From Paenibacillus sp. JDR-2 (GTDB lineage: Bacteria; Bacillota; Bacilli; Paenibacillales; Paenibacillaceae), in contig NC_012914.1 of the NCBI RefSeq assembly GCF_000023585.1, positions 5,091,501-5,155,500 of the forward strand: 64,000 nucleotides of DNA, in the 5' to 3' direction. Both the position numbers and the translations under genes were made by a program. Shown here piece after piece: positions 33,913 to 42,307 of the stretch (position 1 is the stretch's first letter; the number at the start of each line of letters is the position of its first letter). The notes beneath the pieces are model-generated. The model was not told the DNA's origin, did not search any database, and saw only the letters and a program-made list of their open reading frames with translations.

Positions 33913-34254
33913 TTATAGACGGCCCGGATCCAAAATTCCCATCGCTTCTACATGCTTGCTCGTGGTCTCGGTTCCATGTTCATGTATAAACAGATAAATA
34001 TCGCGGAGAATGGCATCGTAACCTGCATTCATCCGTTTGTCGCTCGGAAGGTCCTGCAGTGTGCCTACCGCGTAATTGTAATGTCCGGTTATCGCCTCGT
34101 CCATGCTGGATAGATCCTCGAACATCACCTGCAGCTGATTAAATTCCTCATCGTTAGCCAAAATCTCCAGCTCGTAAGAGGCCGCTCCCTGATCCTGCAA
34201 AATTTGACCGGCCTGGACCGAGACATAATATTTTTTACGCTCATCGCCTGACAT
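33913..34254 (-). CDS. Small conserved protein of unknown function (113 aa)
   Basis: Soluble acidic protein, mostly helical, with no recognised domain. It begins MSGDERKKYYVSVQAGQILQ, followed by ASYELEILANDEEFNQLQ and a C-terminal helix-rich part. AAGGAG lies 14 bases before ATG 34254, a longer spacing than usual. It is divergent from asnB and has a good terminator, so it is a real single-gene unit. No function is proposed. Confidence 0.72.
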   Translation of the reverse strand: MSGDERKKYYVSVQAGQILQDQGAASYELEILANDEEFNQLQVMFEDLSSMDEAITGHYNYAVGTLQDLPSDKRMNAGYDAILRDIYLFIHEHGTETTSKHVEAMGILDPGRL

Positions 34255-34386
34255 AGGTGAATACTCAGCTCCTTTTTACAAACATGCGCTTTTAGCATCC
34301 CCCGGCGGACAGACATTTTATCCCTTTTTTCCGCATATAACGGATATTATCGCTACAGGAGTCCAGCAGAAGAGAGGAATGAGATT

Positions 34387-36231
34387 ATGTGTGGAATAAC
34401 CGGCTGGATCGATTGGACCCGGGATTTAACCCAGGACAGCAGCAGCCTGATCAAGATGACCGAGACATTAGCGCTGCGCGGTCCTGATGCATCGGGTACA
34501 TGGATTTCATCCCACTGCGCTCTAGGCCACCGCAGGCTTAGCGTTATTGATCCCGAGAATGGCGCTCAGCCGATGATTCGGCGCTCGGGCGATGACACAT
34601 ATGTCGTTGTCTATAACGGCGAGCTTTACAACGCGCTTGAGCTGAGGAAAGAGCTGGAGGACCGCGGCAGAACCTTTACGACCCACTGCGATACGGAAGT
34701 TCTTCTGGTGTCTTATATGGAATGGGGCAAGGCTTGCGTCGAACGGTTCAACGGCATATTTGCCTTTGCGATTTGGGATGTTACCGAACAAGAGATGTTC
34801 CTGGCCCGCGACAGACTAGGCGTCAAACCGTTGTTCATCAGCTTTGCGGATGGACTTTTTATTTTCGGTTCCGAGCCGAAAGCCATTCTGGCCCATCCGG
34901 CTGTCAAAGCGGAAGTAGGAGCTGAAGGCTTGGCGGAAATCTTTATCATCGGTCCTGCCCGCACGCCGGGCCAAGGCGTATACAAAGATATTACGGAGCT
35001 GCTGCCGGGGCAATGCATGACGGTTACCCGTTCCGGCGTCCGCAAGACAAAATATTGGAGCCTGGAGACCATCCCCCACGAAGAGGATGTGGAAGCGACC
35101 GCCGAGCATGTCCGCGAGCTCCTTAAGGATACAACCGAGCGCCAGCTTGTATCGGACGTGCCGGTTGGGACATTGCTCTCCGGAGGTCTCGATTCCAGCG
35201 CATTAACGGCGCTAGCCGTAAGTTATTACGAGCAGACCGGCCAAGGCAACGTAAATACGTACTCCGTAGATTACCGGGATAACGACAAGCACTTCCAAGC
35301 GCATGCCTTTCAGCCGAACAGCGACGCTCCATGGATTGAACGCATGGTTTCCCATCTGGATACGATTCATCATCCGATCCAATTCGATACGCCGGAACTG
35401 GTTGGCGCGCTCCGCGATGCAACGCTGGCACGCGATTTGCCAGGCATGGCAGACGTCGACGCCTCCCTCCTTCTGTTCTGCCGAGAGATTAAAAAAGGCG
35501 CTACCGTAGCAATCTCCGGTGAAGCGGCGGACGAAATCTTCGGCGGTTATCCGTGGTTCCACCGCGAGGAAGCGCTGAGCGCCAATACGTTCCCATGGTC
35601 CCTTGCCTCCTCCATGCGGGCTGAGCTGCTAGCACCGGATGTTGCGGCATGGATCAAGCCGATTGATTATATTAACGACCGTTATGCGCAGGCCATTGCT
35701 GAAGTGCCTCATCTGGACGGAGAGTCCGAGACGGTACGCAAAATGCGCAAAATGTCTTACCTTAACATCACCCGCTTCATGCCGACTCTGCTCGACCGCA
35801 AGGACCGGATGAGCATGGCTGCCGGGCTGGAGGTGCGGGTACCGTTTTGCGATCACCGGCTTGTTCAATATGTCTGGAATATCCCTTGGGAAATCAAAAC
35901 GGCCGGCGACCGCGAAAAGGGTATCCTTCGCCGGGCGTTACGCGGCGTGCTGCCCGACGATGTGCTGACGCGCAAGAAAAGCCCTTATCCAAAAACGCAT
36001 AATCCGAATTATCTCTCGGCCGTTAAAGGGCTTATGCTTGATATATTAAACGATCCTTCCTCTCCGCTGCTTCCGCTCATTAATGTGAGCAAGATCAGAG
36101 AGCTGGCCGAATCGGATTCGGCGAAGTCGAATATACCGTGGTTTGGTCAGCTGATGTCGGGGCCGCAGCTGTTTGCTTATTTATATCAGGTGAATACTTG
36201 GCTGAAGGAGTATGGAGTGAGCGTGAAGTGA
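34387..36231 (+). CDS. asnB: Asparagine synthase (glutamine-hydrolysing) AsnB
   Basis: Makes asparagine from aspartate with glutamine as nitrogen donor and ATP. Cys2 after the initiator Met (MCGITGWIDW) is the amidotransferase nucleophile; the N-terminal glutaminase domain spans about 1-200. The synthetase domain has the PP-loop LLSGGLDSSALTALA and the DRKDRMSMAAGLEVRVPF motif. Length 614 aa matches this AsnB subfamily. GAGAGGAATGAG precedes ATG 34387. It stands alone; a long imperfect hairpin and a bidirectional terminator follow. Confidence 0.97.
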   Translation: MCGITGWIDWTRDLTQDSSSLIKMTETLALRGPDASGTWISSHCALGHRRLSVIDPENGAQPMIRRSGDDTYVVVYNGELYNALELRKELEDRGRTFTTHCDTEVLLVSYMEWGKACVERFNGIFAFAIWDVTEQEMFLARDRLGVKPLFISFADGLFIFGSEPKAILAHPAVKAEVGAEGLAEIFIIGPARTPGQGVYKDITELLPGQCMTVTRSGVRKTKYWSLETIPHEEDVEATAEHVRELLKDTTERQLVSDVPVGTLLSGGLDSSALTALAVSYYEQTGQGNVNTYSVDYRDNDKHFQAHAFQPNSDAPWIERMVSHLDTIHHPIQFDTPELVGALRDATLARDLPGMADVDASLLLFCREIKKGATVAISGEAADEIFGGYPWFHREEALSANTFPWSLASSMRAELLAPDVAAWIKPIDYINDRYAQAIAEVPHLDGESETVRKMRKMSYLNITRFMPTLLDRKDRMSMAAGLEVRVPFCDHRLVQYVWNIPWEIKTAGDREKGILRRALRGVLPDDVLTRKKSPYPKTHNPNYLSAVKGLMLDILNDPSSPLLPLINVSKIRELAESDSAKSNIPWFGQLMSGPQLFAYLYQVNTWLKEYGVSVK

Positions 36232-36237
36232 TAATCG

Positions 36238-36360
36238 CTGCGCATTCGAATGTTCTTTCAACCGCTGTTGCTCGGGGATTCCTTGAATAAAGTTGACTAA
36301 AGGTTAGAATCCCCGAGCAAAGGCGGACGCTGCGCTTTTCAAGAATCATTCGATCGCTCC
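36238..36360. repeat. Long imperfect hairpin downstream of asnB
   Basis: TTGCTCGGGGATTC (36268-36281) and GAATCCCCGAGCAA (36307-36320) are perfect 14-bp arms around a 25-nt loop. Outside them CCGC/GCGG and ATTCGAATGTTCTT/AAGAATCATTCGAT extend the pairing with a bulge, so the whole element covers about 120 bp. It lies before the shared terminator and encodes no gene. Confidence 0.8.
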
Positions 36361-36381
36361 GCTCACCAAACCTTAAAAGAG

Positions 36382-36419
36382 AAAAAAACGTCACCGGTAT
36401 AAGCCGGTGACGTTTTTTT
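36382..36419. terminator. Bidirectional terminator between asnB and rdgB
   Basis: AAAAAAACGTCACCGG pairs with CCGGTGACGTTTTTTT around TATAAG; both flanks are homopolymeric. Confidence 0.92.
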
Positions 36420-36432
36420 GTGTAAGCATTAT

Positions 36433-37065
36433 TTAGTTAGTTTTCAGCTTCTCGATCAGCTTAGCGAGAGCATTGCCGCGATGGCTGATCGCCTGCTTCT
36501 CTTCCTTGGACAGCTCCGCCATCGAGCGGTTAAGCTGCGGAAGCCAGAATAACGGATCGTAGCCGAATCCGCCGTCTCCGCGAGGCCGCTCGGCAATATA
36601 GCCGTCAACCGTGCCTTCCGTCTCGACAAACTCTCCGTTAGCCGGATCGTATAAAGCGAGCACGCAGACGAATTGCGCAGAGCTTAACAGCCGTGTGCCG
36701 TCCGCAAGCGGTTCTGCTGCATCCGGTGCATTCAGGCACTTCAGCTCTTCCAGCAGCTTGGCGTTATTAGAGGCATCCGTAGCGCCTTCGCCCGAGTAAC
36801 GGGCCGAATAGACTCCGGGAGCTCCGCCCAGCGCCGTTACCCGCAGGCCGGAATCGTCGGCGAGCACGGGTACGTTAAATACATCTCCTGCCGCTTTCGC
36901 TTTGATCCGGGCATTGGCGGAGAACGTATCGCCGTCTTCCACAATATCCGGGAAATCCGGATATTCGTTCAGGCTGACAACCGTACGGCCAAGCTTTGCG
37001 AAGGCATGGGCGAATTCCTTCACCTTGCCCTCATTCTTCGTCGCGATCAATATAGGCTGTGCCAC
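36433..37065 (-). CDS. rdgB: XTP/dITP diphosphatase (RdgB/HAM1)
   Basis: House-cleaning enzyme that hydrolyses ITP, dITP and XTP to monophosphates, keeping deaminated purines out of nucleic acids. The family motifs are ILIATKNEGKVKEF at the start, VLADDSGLRV and GDGGFGYDPLFWLP, and SHRGNAL near the end. GTG 37065 is preferred to the upstream ATG at 37092: GGAGGG lies eight bases before it and the protein then starts MAQPILIATKN as in the family (210 aa). It begins 4 bp after the rph stop, with its ribosome binding site inside rph. Confidence 0.95.
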   Translation of the reverse strand: MAQPILIATKNEGKVKEFAHAFAKLGRTVVSLNEYPDFPDIVEDGDTFSANARIKAKAAGDVFNVPVLADDSGLRVTALGGAPGVYSARYSGEGATDASNNAKLLEELKCLNAPDAAEPLADGTRLLSSAQFVCVLALYDPANGEFVETEGTVDGYIAERPRGDGGFGYDPLFWLPQLNRSMAELSKEEKQAISHRGNALAKLIEKLKTN

Positions 37066-37069
37066 TTCG

Positions 37070-37807
37070 TTACCCTCCAATCCGGTCCGCAATCTCTCCT
37101 AGTGCCTCACGCTGCTTCTCGATCAATTCCTCGATCCCGCCTTCTGCCAGCTCGAGCAGCTTGTTCAGTTCTTCGCGCGAGAACGGCGAGTCTTCCCCCG
37201 TGCCTTGCAGCTCGACGAATTTGCCTTCTCCGGTCATGACCACATTCATGTCGACCTTCGCTTTGGAATCCTCGTCGTAGTTCAGATCCAGCAGCTCGCG
37301 CTCCTGAATAACGCCAACGCTAACCGAGGCGAGGAAAGCCGTAATCGGATATTTTGGAAATTGCGTTGTTTTCGACAGCTTGTTAACGGCGAGACATAGC
37401 GCTACAAATGCGCCGGTAATCGACGTTGTGCGCGTACCGCCATCCGCCTGGATAACATCGCAGTCCAGGGTAATCGTCCGTTCGCCCAGCGCCTGCAGAT
37501 CCACAATAGAGCGCAGCGCGCGTCCGATCAGACGCTGAATTTCCATCGTACGGCCCGACAGCTTGCCTTTTGCCGACTCCCGATGGTTACGGGAATGGGT
37601 AGCACGCGGCAGCATCGAATATTCGGCCGTAATCCAGCCCTTGCCTTGTCCTTTCATGAAAGGCGGAACCCGCTCTTCTACGCTGGCGGTACAAATAACC
37701 TTTGTCTCGCCAACCTCAATCAGAACGGAGCCTTCCGCATATTTATTAACCCCTGTCGTTATCGTAACGGGCCGAAGCTGGTTCGGTTGCCGACCGTCTG
37801 TCCTCAT
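37070..37807 (-). CDS. rph: Ribonuclease PH
   Basis: Phosphorolytic 3'-5' exoribonuclease that trims tRNA 3' ends. The start MRTDGRQPNQLRPV is the usual one, and CTASVEERVPPF, GWITAEYSMLPRATHSR and DGGTRTTSITGAFVAL are family motifs. Length 245 aa. It lies between gerM and rdgB; the gerM-rph-rdgB order is conserved with Bacillus. A terminator after gerM suggests its own promoter in the roughly 160-bp gap, though no clear one was seen. Confidence 0.97.
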   Translation of the reverse strand: MRTDGRQPNQLRPVTITTGVNKYAEGSVLIEVGETKVICTASVEERVPPFMKGQGKGWITAEYSMLPRATHSRNHRESAKGKLSGRTMEIQRLIGRALRSIVDLQALGERTITLDCDVIQADGGTRTTSITGAFVALCLAVNKLSKTTQFPKYPITAFLASVSVGVIQERELLDLNYDEDSKAKVDMNVVMTGEGKFVELQGTGEDSPFSREELNKLLELAEGGIEELIEKQREALGEIADRIGG

Positions 37808-37904
37808 TCTTTTGTTCCTCCTGAATCATTCGCTTTCGCTTATGTACTAGCTATGCAATCTTTCCTATTTTACCAAAGCAGCATGCGAAAAGCATCTTTT
37901 CCGA

Positions 37905-37947
37905 CAAAAAACAGTCCCGACCGGTCTCAGCGACCAGTACGGGACTG
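37905..37947 (-). terminator. Terminator after gerM
   Basis: On the minus strand CAGTCCCG pairs with CGGGACTG, with an inner GGTC/GACC, followed by TTTTTTG. Confidence 0.88.
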
Positions 37948-37967
37948 CTTTTCTTCTTGATGCTTGC

Positions 37968-39032
37968 TTAGCTTTTTATCGCATTGACATGATGCGGACG
38001 GGATACCGGCTTGCTGTAATCCACGTTATTTTCGTCGGTTACCGTCTGACCGTTCAGCGTAATTTGGACTTGGGCGGCACCGGTGTTCTCCGTAATCGAC
38101 AGGACGATAGCTTCGAGCATCTCGGCCGGAGCAGGGAGACCCGTTTCAAACGCCTGATCCTTCAGATCTACCGTAACCGTATCATCCTTCTGTTTAATGC
38201 TGTTCACTTCAACATCGTTAGTAAGAACAGCTGTCAGATTTTTAGCGTTCAGAGGACCGGTTATAAGCTGCTCCATAGCTGCTTGCGCGGACGTTTCGTC
38301 GGAACGGTTAATCAAACGCGTAACTGGGACATAATACTGTTCGTCATTAGCGGTTTGCGACGAGAAGTAGAGCGTTACCGGCGTGGAGTTCAAATAGTTG
38401 ACTCCGTCAGCAGCCTCAAGGTTGATCCCTACGGAGCGCGTAAGCGGCTCGTCAAGCGGGAAGCCGCCCTGCGGCATTTCCGGCAGCTTGGCGCCGTCAT
38501 ACCACACTTCAACGCCTTTTGCTCCCATTGCCGTCAATGTCCAAGTAATGGCTTCAACGATTGTACGCTCGTCCGTTGCGGGATAATCCGTAAACGTTCC
38601 GCCAAATTCAACCGTAGCGACTTGCGTTTTTTGATCGATGTGAAGCGACTTCACTTCCGTGCCTTTTGGCAGTACCGCACGGAAATCTTCCGGCAGCTGG
38701 CTTGCGAAGCTTCCGCCGTCCACCATAATTTCGAGAGCTTTCTTGCCGGCTTCCTCTACCGCATTCTCGGTAAGCGATGCTTTCAGCGATACCGGTGCAA
38801 GGTAGCCGTTCCGGTCTTCCAGATAAACGGTCAGGTTGGAATCATCATCTTGTCCAGGCATAACAGCCTGTCCGGTAGTTGTACCGTCTACATTACCTGT
38901 TGATGCGGTTTGCTGCGGCGGATCGATCTCCCCTTTTGCATCCTGCGAAATCAAGCCGCATCCTGTTGCAAGAATGGGAAAAACCAGTACACCGCAAATT
39001 GCTGCACGGCGAATCCATCTTGTTTGAGTCAT
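37968..39032 (-). CDS. gerM: GerM domain lipoprotein (sporulation/germination)
   Basis: Membrane-anchored lipoprotein. The N-terminus has a basic start, a hydrophobic stretch and the lipobox LATGC with C25 as lipid-attachment site. Two GerM domains follow: one begins near NLTVYLEDRNGYLAPVSL, the second near NSTPVTLYFSSQT; each has the pattern of a short strand, a helix and PKGTEVKS-like turns. In Bacillus GerM is needed for sporulation and germination and is part of the mother cell-forespore channel surroundings. Length 354 aa. It is divergent from a PgpA-family gene and lies upstream of rph, as in Bacillus. Confidence 0.93.
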   Translation of the reverse strand: MTQTRWIRRAAICGVLVFPILATGCGLISQDAKGEIDPPQQTASTGNVDGTTTGQAVMPGQDDDSNLTVYLEDRNGYLAPVSLKASLTENAVEEAGKKALEIMVDGGSFASQLPEDFRAVLPKGTEVKSLHIDQKTQVATVEFGGTFTDYPATDERTIVEAITWTLTAMGAKGVEVWYDGAKLPEMPQGGFPLDEPLTRSVGINLEAADGVNYLNSTPVTLYFSSQTANDEQYYVPVTRLINRSDETSAQAAMEQLITGPLNAKNLTAVLTNDVEVNSIKQKDDTVTVDLKDQAFETGLPAPAEMLEAIVLSITENTGAAQVQITLNGQTVTDENNVDYSKPVSRPHHVNAIKS

Positions 39033-39074
39033 TGAAATTTCCTCCCAAATTAAGTTATTGCCTGTTCGGCGACT

Positions 39075-39102
39075 TTGTACATTTGTTGATTTGTAGTACT
39101 AT
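39075..39102 (+). promoter_or_regulatory. Candidate promoter of the first pgpA-like gene
   Basis: TTGTAC (39075-39080), 16 bp, TACTAT (39097-39102). Moderate match, placed about 60 bp before the start codon. Confidence 0.5.
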
Positions 39103-39165
39103 GTATACGAGCCCTTCCCTTTTTTAGACCAGTTTTGTCCACAAAATCTGAGGGGGTTAACTAAA

Positions 39166-39705
39166 TTGTTCAAACAAGTCACTTACAGCTTAAACAGCCG
39201 CGAAGTCGCGGAAGCCACCAACGAATGGCTCGACAAACGCGGCGTATCCAAAACATCCATTGCACAGCTCGTGCATTTTCTTCAGAAGGATTATTATCCT
39301 GAACTGACGTTAGACGAGTGCATTACAAACGTGGAAGCCGTTCTGTCCAAAAGAGAAGTGCAGAATGCCGTATTAACCGGCATCCAGCTCGATCTTCTGG
39401 CAGAAGAAGGAAAGCTGATGGCTCCGTTGCAAGAGATGGTCCGAAATGACGAAGGCCTGTACGGATGCGATGAAATATTGGCTCTTTCCATCGTTAATGT
39501 ATACGGCAGCATCGGGTTTACTAACTTTGGCTATATCGACAAGCTGAAGCCGGGTATTCTGAAAAAGCTGAATGACAAGAACGACGGTCAAATCCATACC
39601 TTCTTGGATGATATCGTTGGAGCAATTGCCGCTGCAGCCGCAAGCCGTCTGGCTCACCGCAAGCAAGCAGGACGCGAAGAAGAAGCGGAACGATTGAAGG
39701 AATAG
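39166..39705 (+). CDS. PgpA-family phosphatidylglycerophosphatase (paralogue 1)
   Basis: Member of the PgpA/YutG family, which removes the phosphate from phosphatidylglycerophosphate in other bacteria. Unlike the membrane-embedded enterobacterial PgpA, this 179-aa form has only weak hydrophobic stretches. Conserved blocks include LDKRGVSKTSIAQLVHFLQ, VLSKREVQNAVLTGIQLDLL, NVYGSIGFTNFGYIDKLKPG and HTFLDDIVGAIAAAAASRLAH. The start is TTG 39166, behind GAGGGGG. A paralogue lies at 62.5-63.0 kb. It has a good terminator and is divergent from gerM. Activity on phosphatidylglycerophosphate is a family inference. Confidence 0.88.
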   Translation: MFKQVTYSLNSREVAEATNEWLDKRGVSKTSIAQLVHFLQKDYYPELTLDECITNVEAVLSKREVQNAVLTGIQLDLLAEEGKLMAPLQEMVRNDEGLYGCDEILALSIVNVYGSIGFTNFGYIDKLKPGILKKLNDKNDGQIHTFLDDIVGAIAAAAASRLAHRKQAGREEEAERLKE

Positions 39706-39715
39706 AAACTGGCAG

Positions 39716-39750
39716 AAAAAAGCTGTCCTGCATTTGCAGGACAGCTTTTT
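39716..39750 (+). terminator. Terminator after the first pgpA-like gene
   Basis: AAAAAGCTGTCCTGCA pairs with TGCAGGACAGCTTTTT around TT. Confidence 0.92.
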
Positions 39751-39757
39751 CTATGGC

Positions 39758-39786
39758 TTGACTTCTCTCTGAACCTTTTCTAAATT
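39758..39786 (+). promoter_or_regulatory. Promoter of cysC-sulfotransferase
   Basis: TTGACT (39758-39763), 17 bp, TAAATT (39781-39786), directly after the preceding terminator. Confidence 0.7.
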
Positions 39787-39836
39787 TTGGAATATTTTAT
39801 TAGTAAAGCAAAATGCGAGAGGAGTGACCAGGCAGG

Positions 39837-40472
39837 ATGAAAGAGAGGAATGAGAGACATGTGGCATGGCATACCTCCTGTGTGGCCCGGGAAGACAGAG
39901 AGCAGATGAATGGTCACCAGAGCTGTATCTTGTGGCTGACCGGCTTGTCCGGTTCCGGCAAATCTACCGTTGCTGCAGCCCTAGAGAAGGAACTGTATAA
40001 GCAGCACTGCCGCACTTATATTCTGGACGGCGACAATCTCCGGCACGGGATAAACCGGGACCTGGGCTTTGATCCAGAGGATCGGTCGGAGAATATCCGA
40101 AGGATTGGCGAAATAGCGAAGCTGCTTGCCGATGCCGGCATTATTACGATTGTGGCCGCGATCTCCCCCTATAGACAAGACCGGGACAAAGTGAGGGCAA
40201 CATGTAAACCCGGCGATTTTATCGAGGTGTACGTGCATTGCACGGTTGAGGAATGCGAGCGAAGAGATCCGAAAGGATTTTACAAAAAAGCACGATCCGG
40301 GGAAATCAGGCATTTTACCGGCCTTTCTGCGCCTTATGAGCCGCCTCTTCAAGCAGAGCTTGTACTTAAGACAGATGAACATACCGTATACGATTCGGTT
40401 ACCCAAGTGATGGCCTATATCCGGAGCAGGCAGCTTGACCGTTCAAGCCTGGAAAAAGAGACGGAATCATGA
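39837..40472 (+). CDS. cysC: Adenylyl-sulfate (APS) kinase CysC
   Basis: Phosphorylates adenylyl sulfate to PAPS, the sulfate donor. The P-loop GLSGSGKST is at residues 36-44, followed by LDGDNLRHGINRDLGF, the conserved RSENIRRIGEIAKLLADAG and FIEVYVHCTVEECERRDPKG. Length 211 aa includes an N-terminal extension of about 28 residues. GAGGAG and AGG precede ATG 39837. Its stop overlaps the start of a sulfotransferase gene by 4 bp, so PAPS here probably serves sulfation and not only sulfate reduction. No ATP sulfurylase or PAPS reductase gene is adjacent. Confidence 0.96.
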   Translation: MKERNERHVAWHTSCVAREDREQMNGHQSCILWLTGLSGSGKSTVAAALEKELYKQHCRTYILDGDNLRHGINRDLGFDPEDRSENIRRIGEIAKLLADAGIITIVAAISPYRQDRDKVRATCKPGDFIEVYVHCTVEECERRDPKGFYKKARSGEIRHFTGLSAPYEPPLQAELVLKTDEHTVYDSVTQVMAYIRSRQLDRSSLEKETES

Positions 40473-41188
40473 CAAACAACCTGCTGCTATATTTGCATAT
40501 TCCCAAAACGGCTGGCTCCTCGTTTACCCAGGCGATCACCGATAATTGTCCGAACACCGTTCATTTCCATACGCTGAAAGACGGTTTGCAATTAAGTGAA
40601 CAGCTTATCGACGCGGATGCCTTAAGCGGGCATTTCATTTACGGCATTCATCATTTTACGAAGAGGCCTTACCGGTATATTACCATGCTCCGGCATCCTC
40701 TCGAACGGACCCTCTCCCATTTTTACTTCAAGTATAAAAATCCTGCATACAAAGTTTCTTACGATAAAGAGCTGACCTTCGAGGAGTATGTTCTTAACCC
40801 TTACTACGATGCCGAGTACTGCAATCTTCAAGCTAGAATGATATCAGGCGAGCTCAATAACCCGTATCCGAATTTCAAAAAAGCCCGTGCTCACCTAGAC
40901 AAACATTTCGCATTTGTCGGCCTTACGGAGCAATATGACATTTCGTTATTTCTGCTTGCTCAAATCATGAACTGGAAACCGCTGTATTACCCTAAAGTCA
41001 ACGTAACGCCTAACCGTCCGGCGTACAGCACCTTATCCAGCGAAGCCATTAAAAATGTCATTCTAAAAAACGAGATTGACCGGAAACTGTATGAGCATGC
41101 CTGCAATCGATTTAACAAAAGCGTATTGAACTTGTCGTCTGAACAAACGAATCAGCTCAAAGCCTATTTAAGAGCGGCCGGAAGTTAA
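40469..41188 (+). CDS. PAPS-dependent sulfotransferase family protein
   Basis: Transfers a sulfuryl group from PAPS to an unidentified acceptor. The 5'-phosphosulfate loop LHIPKTAGSSFTQ (residues 9-21) and the 3'-phosphate motif R75-x7-S83 in LRHPLERTLSHFYF are those of the Sulfotransfer_2 or Golgi-type family that modifies carbohydrates. No signal peptide or membrane anchor is seen, so it is probably cytosolic. Length 239 aa. The start overlaps cysC by ATGA, so the two are translationally coupled. Acceptor candidates are glycolipids, cell-wall glycans or secreted glycans; sequence does not decide. A terminator follows directly. Confidence 0.9.
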   Translation: MTNNLLLYLHIPKTAGSSFTQAITDNCPNTVHFHTLKDGLQLSEQLIDADALSGHFIYGIHHFTKRPYRYITMLRHPLERTLSHFYFKYKNPAYKVSYDKELTFEEYVLNPYYDAEYCNLQARMISGELNNPYPNFKKARAHLDKHFAFVGLTEQYDISLFLLAQIMNWKPLYYPKVNVTPNRPAYSTLSSEAIKNVILKNEIDRKLYEHACNRFNKSVLNLSSEQTNQLKAYLRAAGS

Positions 41189-41191
41189 AAC

Positions 41192-41222
41192 AAAAAAGGC
41201 CTCACAACCGTGAAGCCTTCTC
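41192..41222. terminator. Terminator between the sulfotransferase and the MBL-fold gene
   Basis: AAGGCCTCAC pairs with GTGAAGCCTT (one mismatch) around AACC, with an A-run on the left and a T-rich region on the right; it can serve both converging genes. Confidence 0.75.
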
Positions 41223-41235
41223 GATTCTTCTTCTT

Positions 41236-42222
41236 TTACTCGGCAGTCCGGAACATGACCGTATCCGGCGTACCCGTCCGAATCACTTTCCCCCGTTTCT
41301 CCAAATAATGGAGGTGGGCAATCGTCTCCGACATAGCAAAACGCAAATTATGAGGATTCGTCCGCAGATGACCGCCAAATAAATGCTCGCATACCTCAAA
41401 AGCGCTGCTTGGCTCTCTAAGCATGTCCCGCATTTTAGTCAGCCGCCGTTTATGATGCTCTTTTATTTCAACGATCCGGTTGGCAAAATCGGCAAACGGC
41501 TCCCGATGGCCCGGGAAAGCAAGCTTCACCTTGTATCCTGACAGCTCGTCCAGGCTGTTCAAGAAACAGCCAAGCGGATCCTCTTCCTCTCCCGGATTAA
41601 AAGCAATATTGGGCGTAATACGGGGCAATACCTGATCCCCGCATATCATCGTTTCCTTATTAGGCTCGTAGAAGCACAATTGCCCAAAAGCATGTCCCGG
41701 AGCATCAATCATCTGCCATTCCGTTCCGCCAAGCCGAATGGTCCCTCCAGCTTTCAGATAAGTCACTTCAGGCTGCGGCGATACTTGGCGGACAAATCCG
41801 TCCAGGTTGTTCTTAATATCGAGCGTCAGCTCGTCCGGCATCCCGTGGATGGCGAAATGCGCGCGGAGCTCCTCCGCGTAAGTGCTGCTCTCTCCCCATA
41901 AACGCCGCGTATATCCGTGGGAACGTTCCGAGATATATACAGGCGCGCCCGTCCGCTCCTGGAAATACCCGGCTAACCCGTAATGGTCCGGATGCTGGTG
42001 CGTAAGCACAATACGATTGATCTGCTCCAAAGTTAGAGCGTGGTTGAGGAATACCTCCTCCCAGGCCGCAAGCGCGTCGTCCGTATGCAGACCGGGATCT
42101 ATCACGGTATAAGTCCCGCCGTCCTCGGGAATCAAATAGCTGTTAACCCATTTTAATGAAAAAGGAAGCGGAATTTTCACTTGAATCCATCCGCCGTCCC
42201 ATACCTTTGTCTCCACCGTCAT
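41236..42222 (-). CDS. Metallo-beta-lactamase-fold hydrolase
   Basis: Binuclear metal hydrolase of 328 aa. The metal motif TxHxHxDH is present as LTHQHPDHYGLAGY, with further ligands in IDAPGHAFGQLCFY and AFPGHREPFADF. The last 90 residues form a helical, winged-helix-like region (HHKRRLTKMRDMLREP; SETIAHLHYLEKRGKVIR) found in LACTB2-like members. ATG 42222 follows GGGAGG. It lies 85 bp after idi and could be co-transcribed. Substrate is unknown; thioester, nucleic-acid or detoxification roles all occur in the family. Confidence 0.92.
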   Translation of the reverse strand: MTVETKVWDGGWIQVKIPLPFSLKWVNSYLIPEDGGTYTVIDPGLHTDDALAAWEEVFLNHALTLEQINRIVLTHQHPDHYGLAGYFQERTGAPVYISERSHGYTRRLWGESSTYAEELRAHFAIHGMPDELTLDIKNNLDGFVRQVSPQPEVTYLKAGGTIRLGGTEWQMIDAPGHAFGQLCFYEPNKETMICGDQVLPRITPNIAFNPGEEEDPLGCFLNSLDELSGYKVKLAFPGHREPFADFANRIVEIKEHHKRRLTKMRDMLREPSSAFEVCEHLFGGHLRTNPHNLRFAMSETIAHLHYLEKRGKVIRTGTPDTVMFRTAE

Positions 42223-42307
42223 GGATGCTGTGCCTCCCTATACGCCATTCAACCATCGTAACCCTGCCGACAGTCTAGTATTCGCTTTACTTCCCATACT
42301 TACTTGT

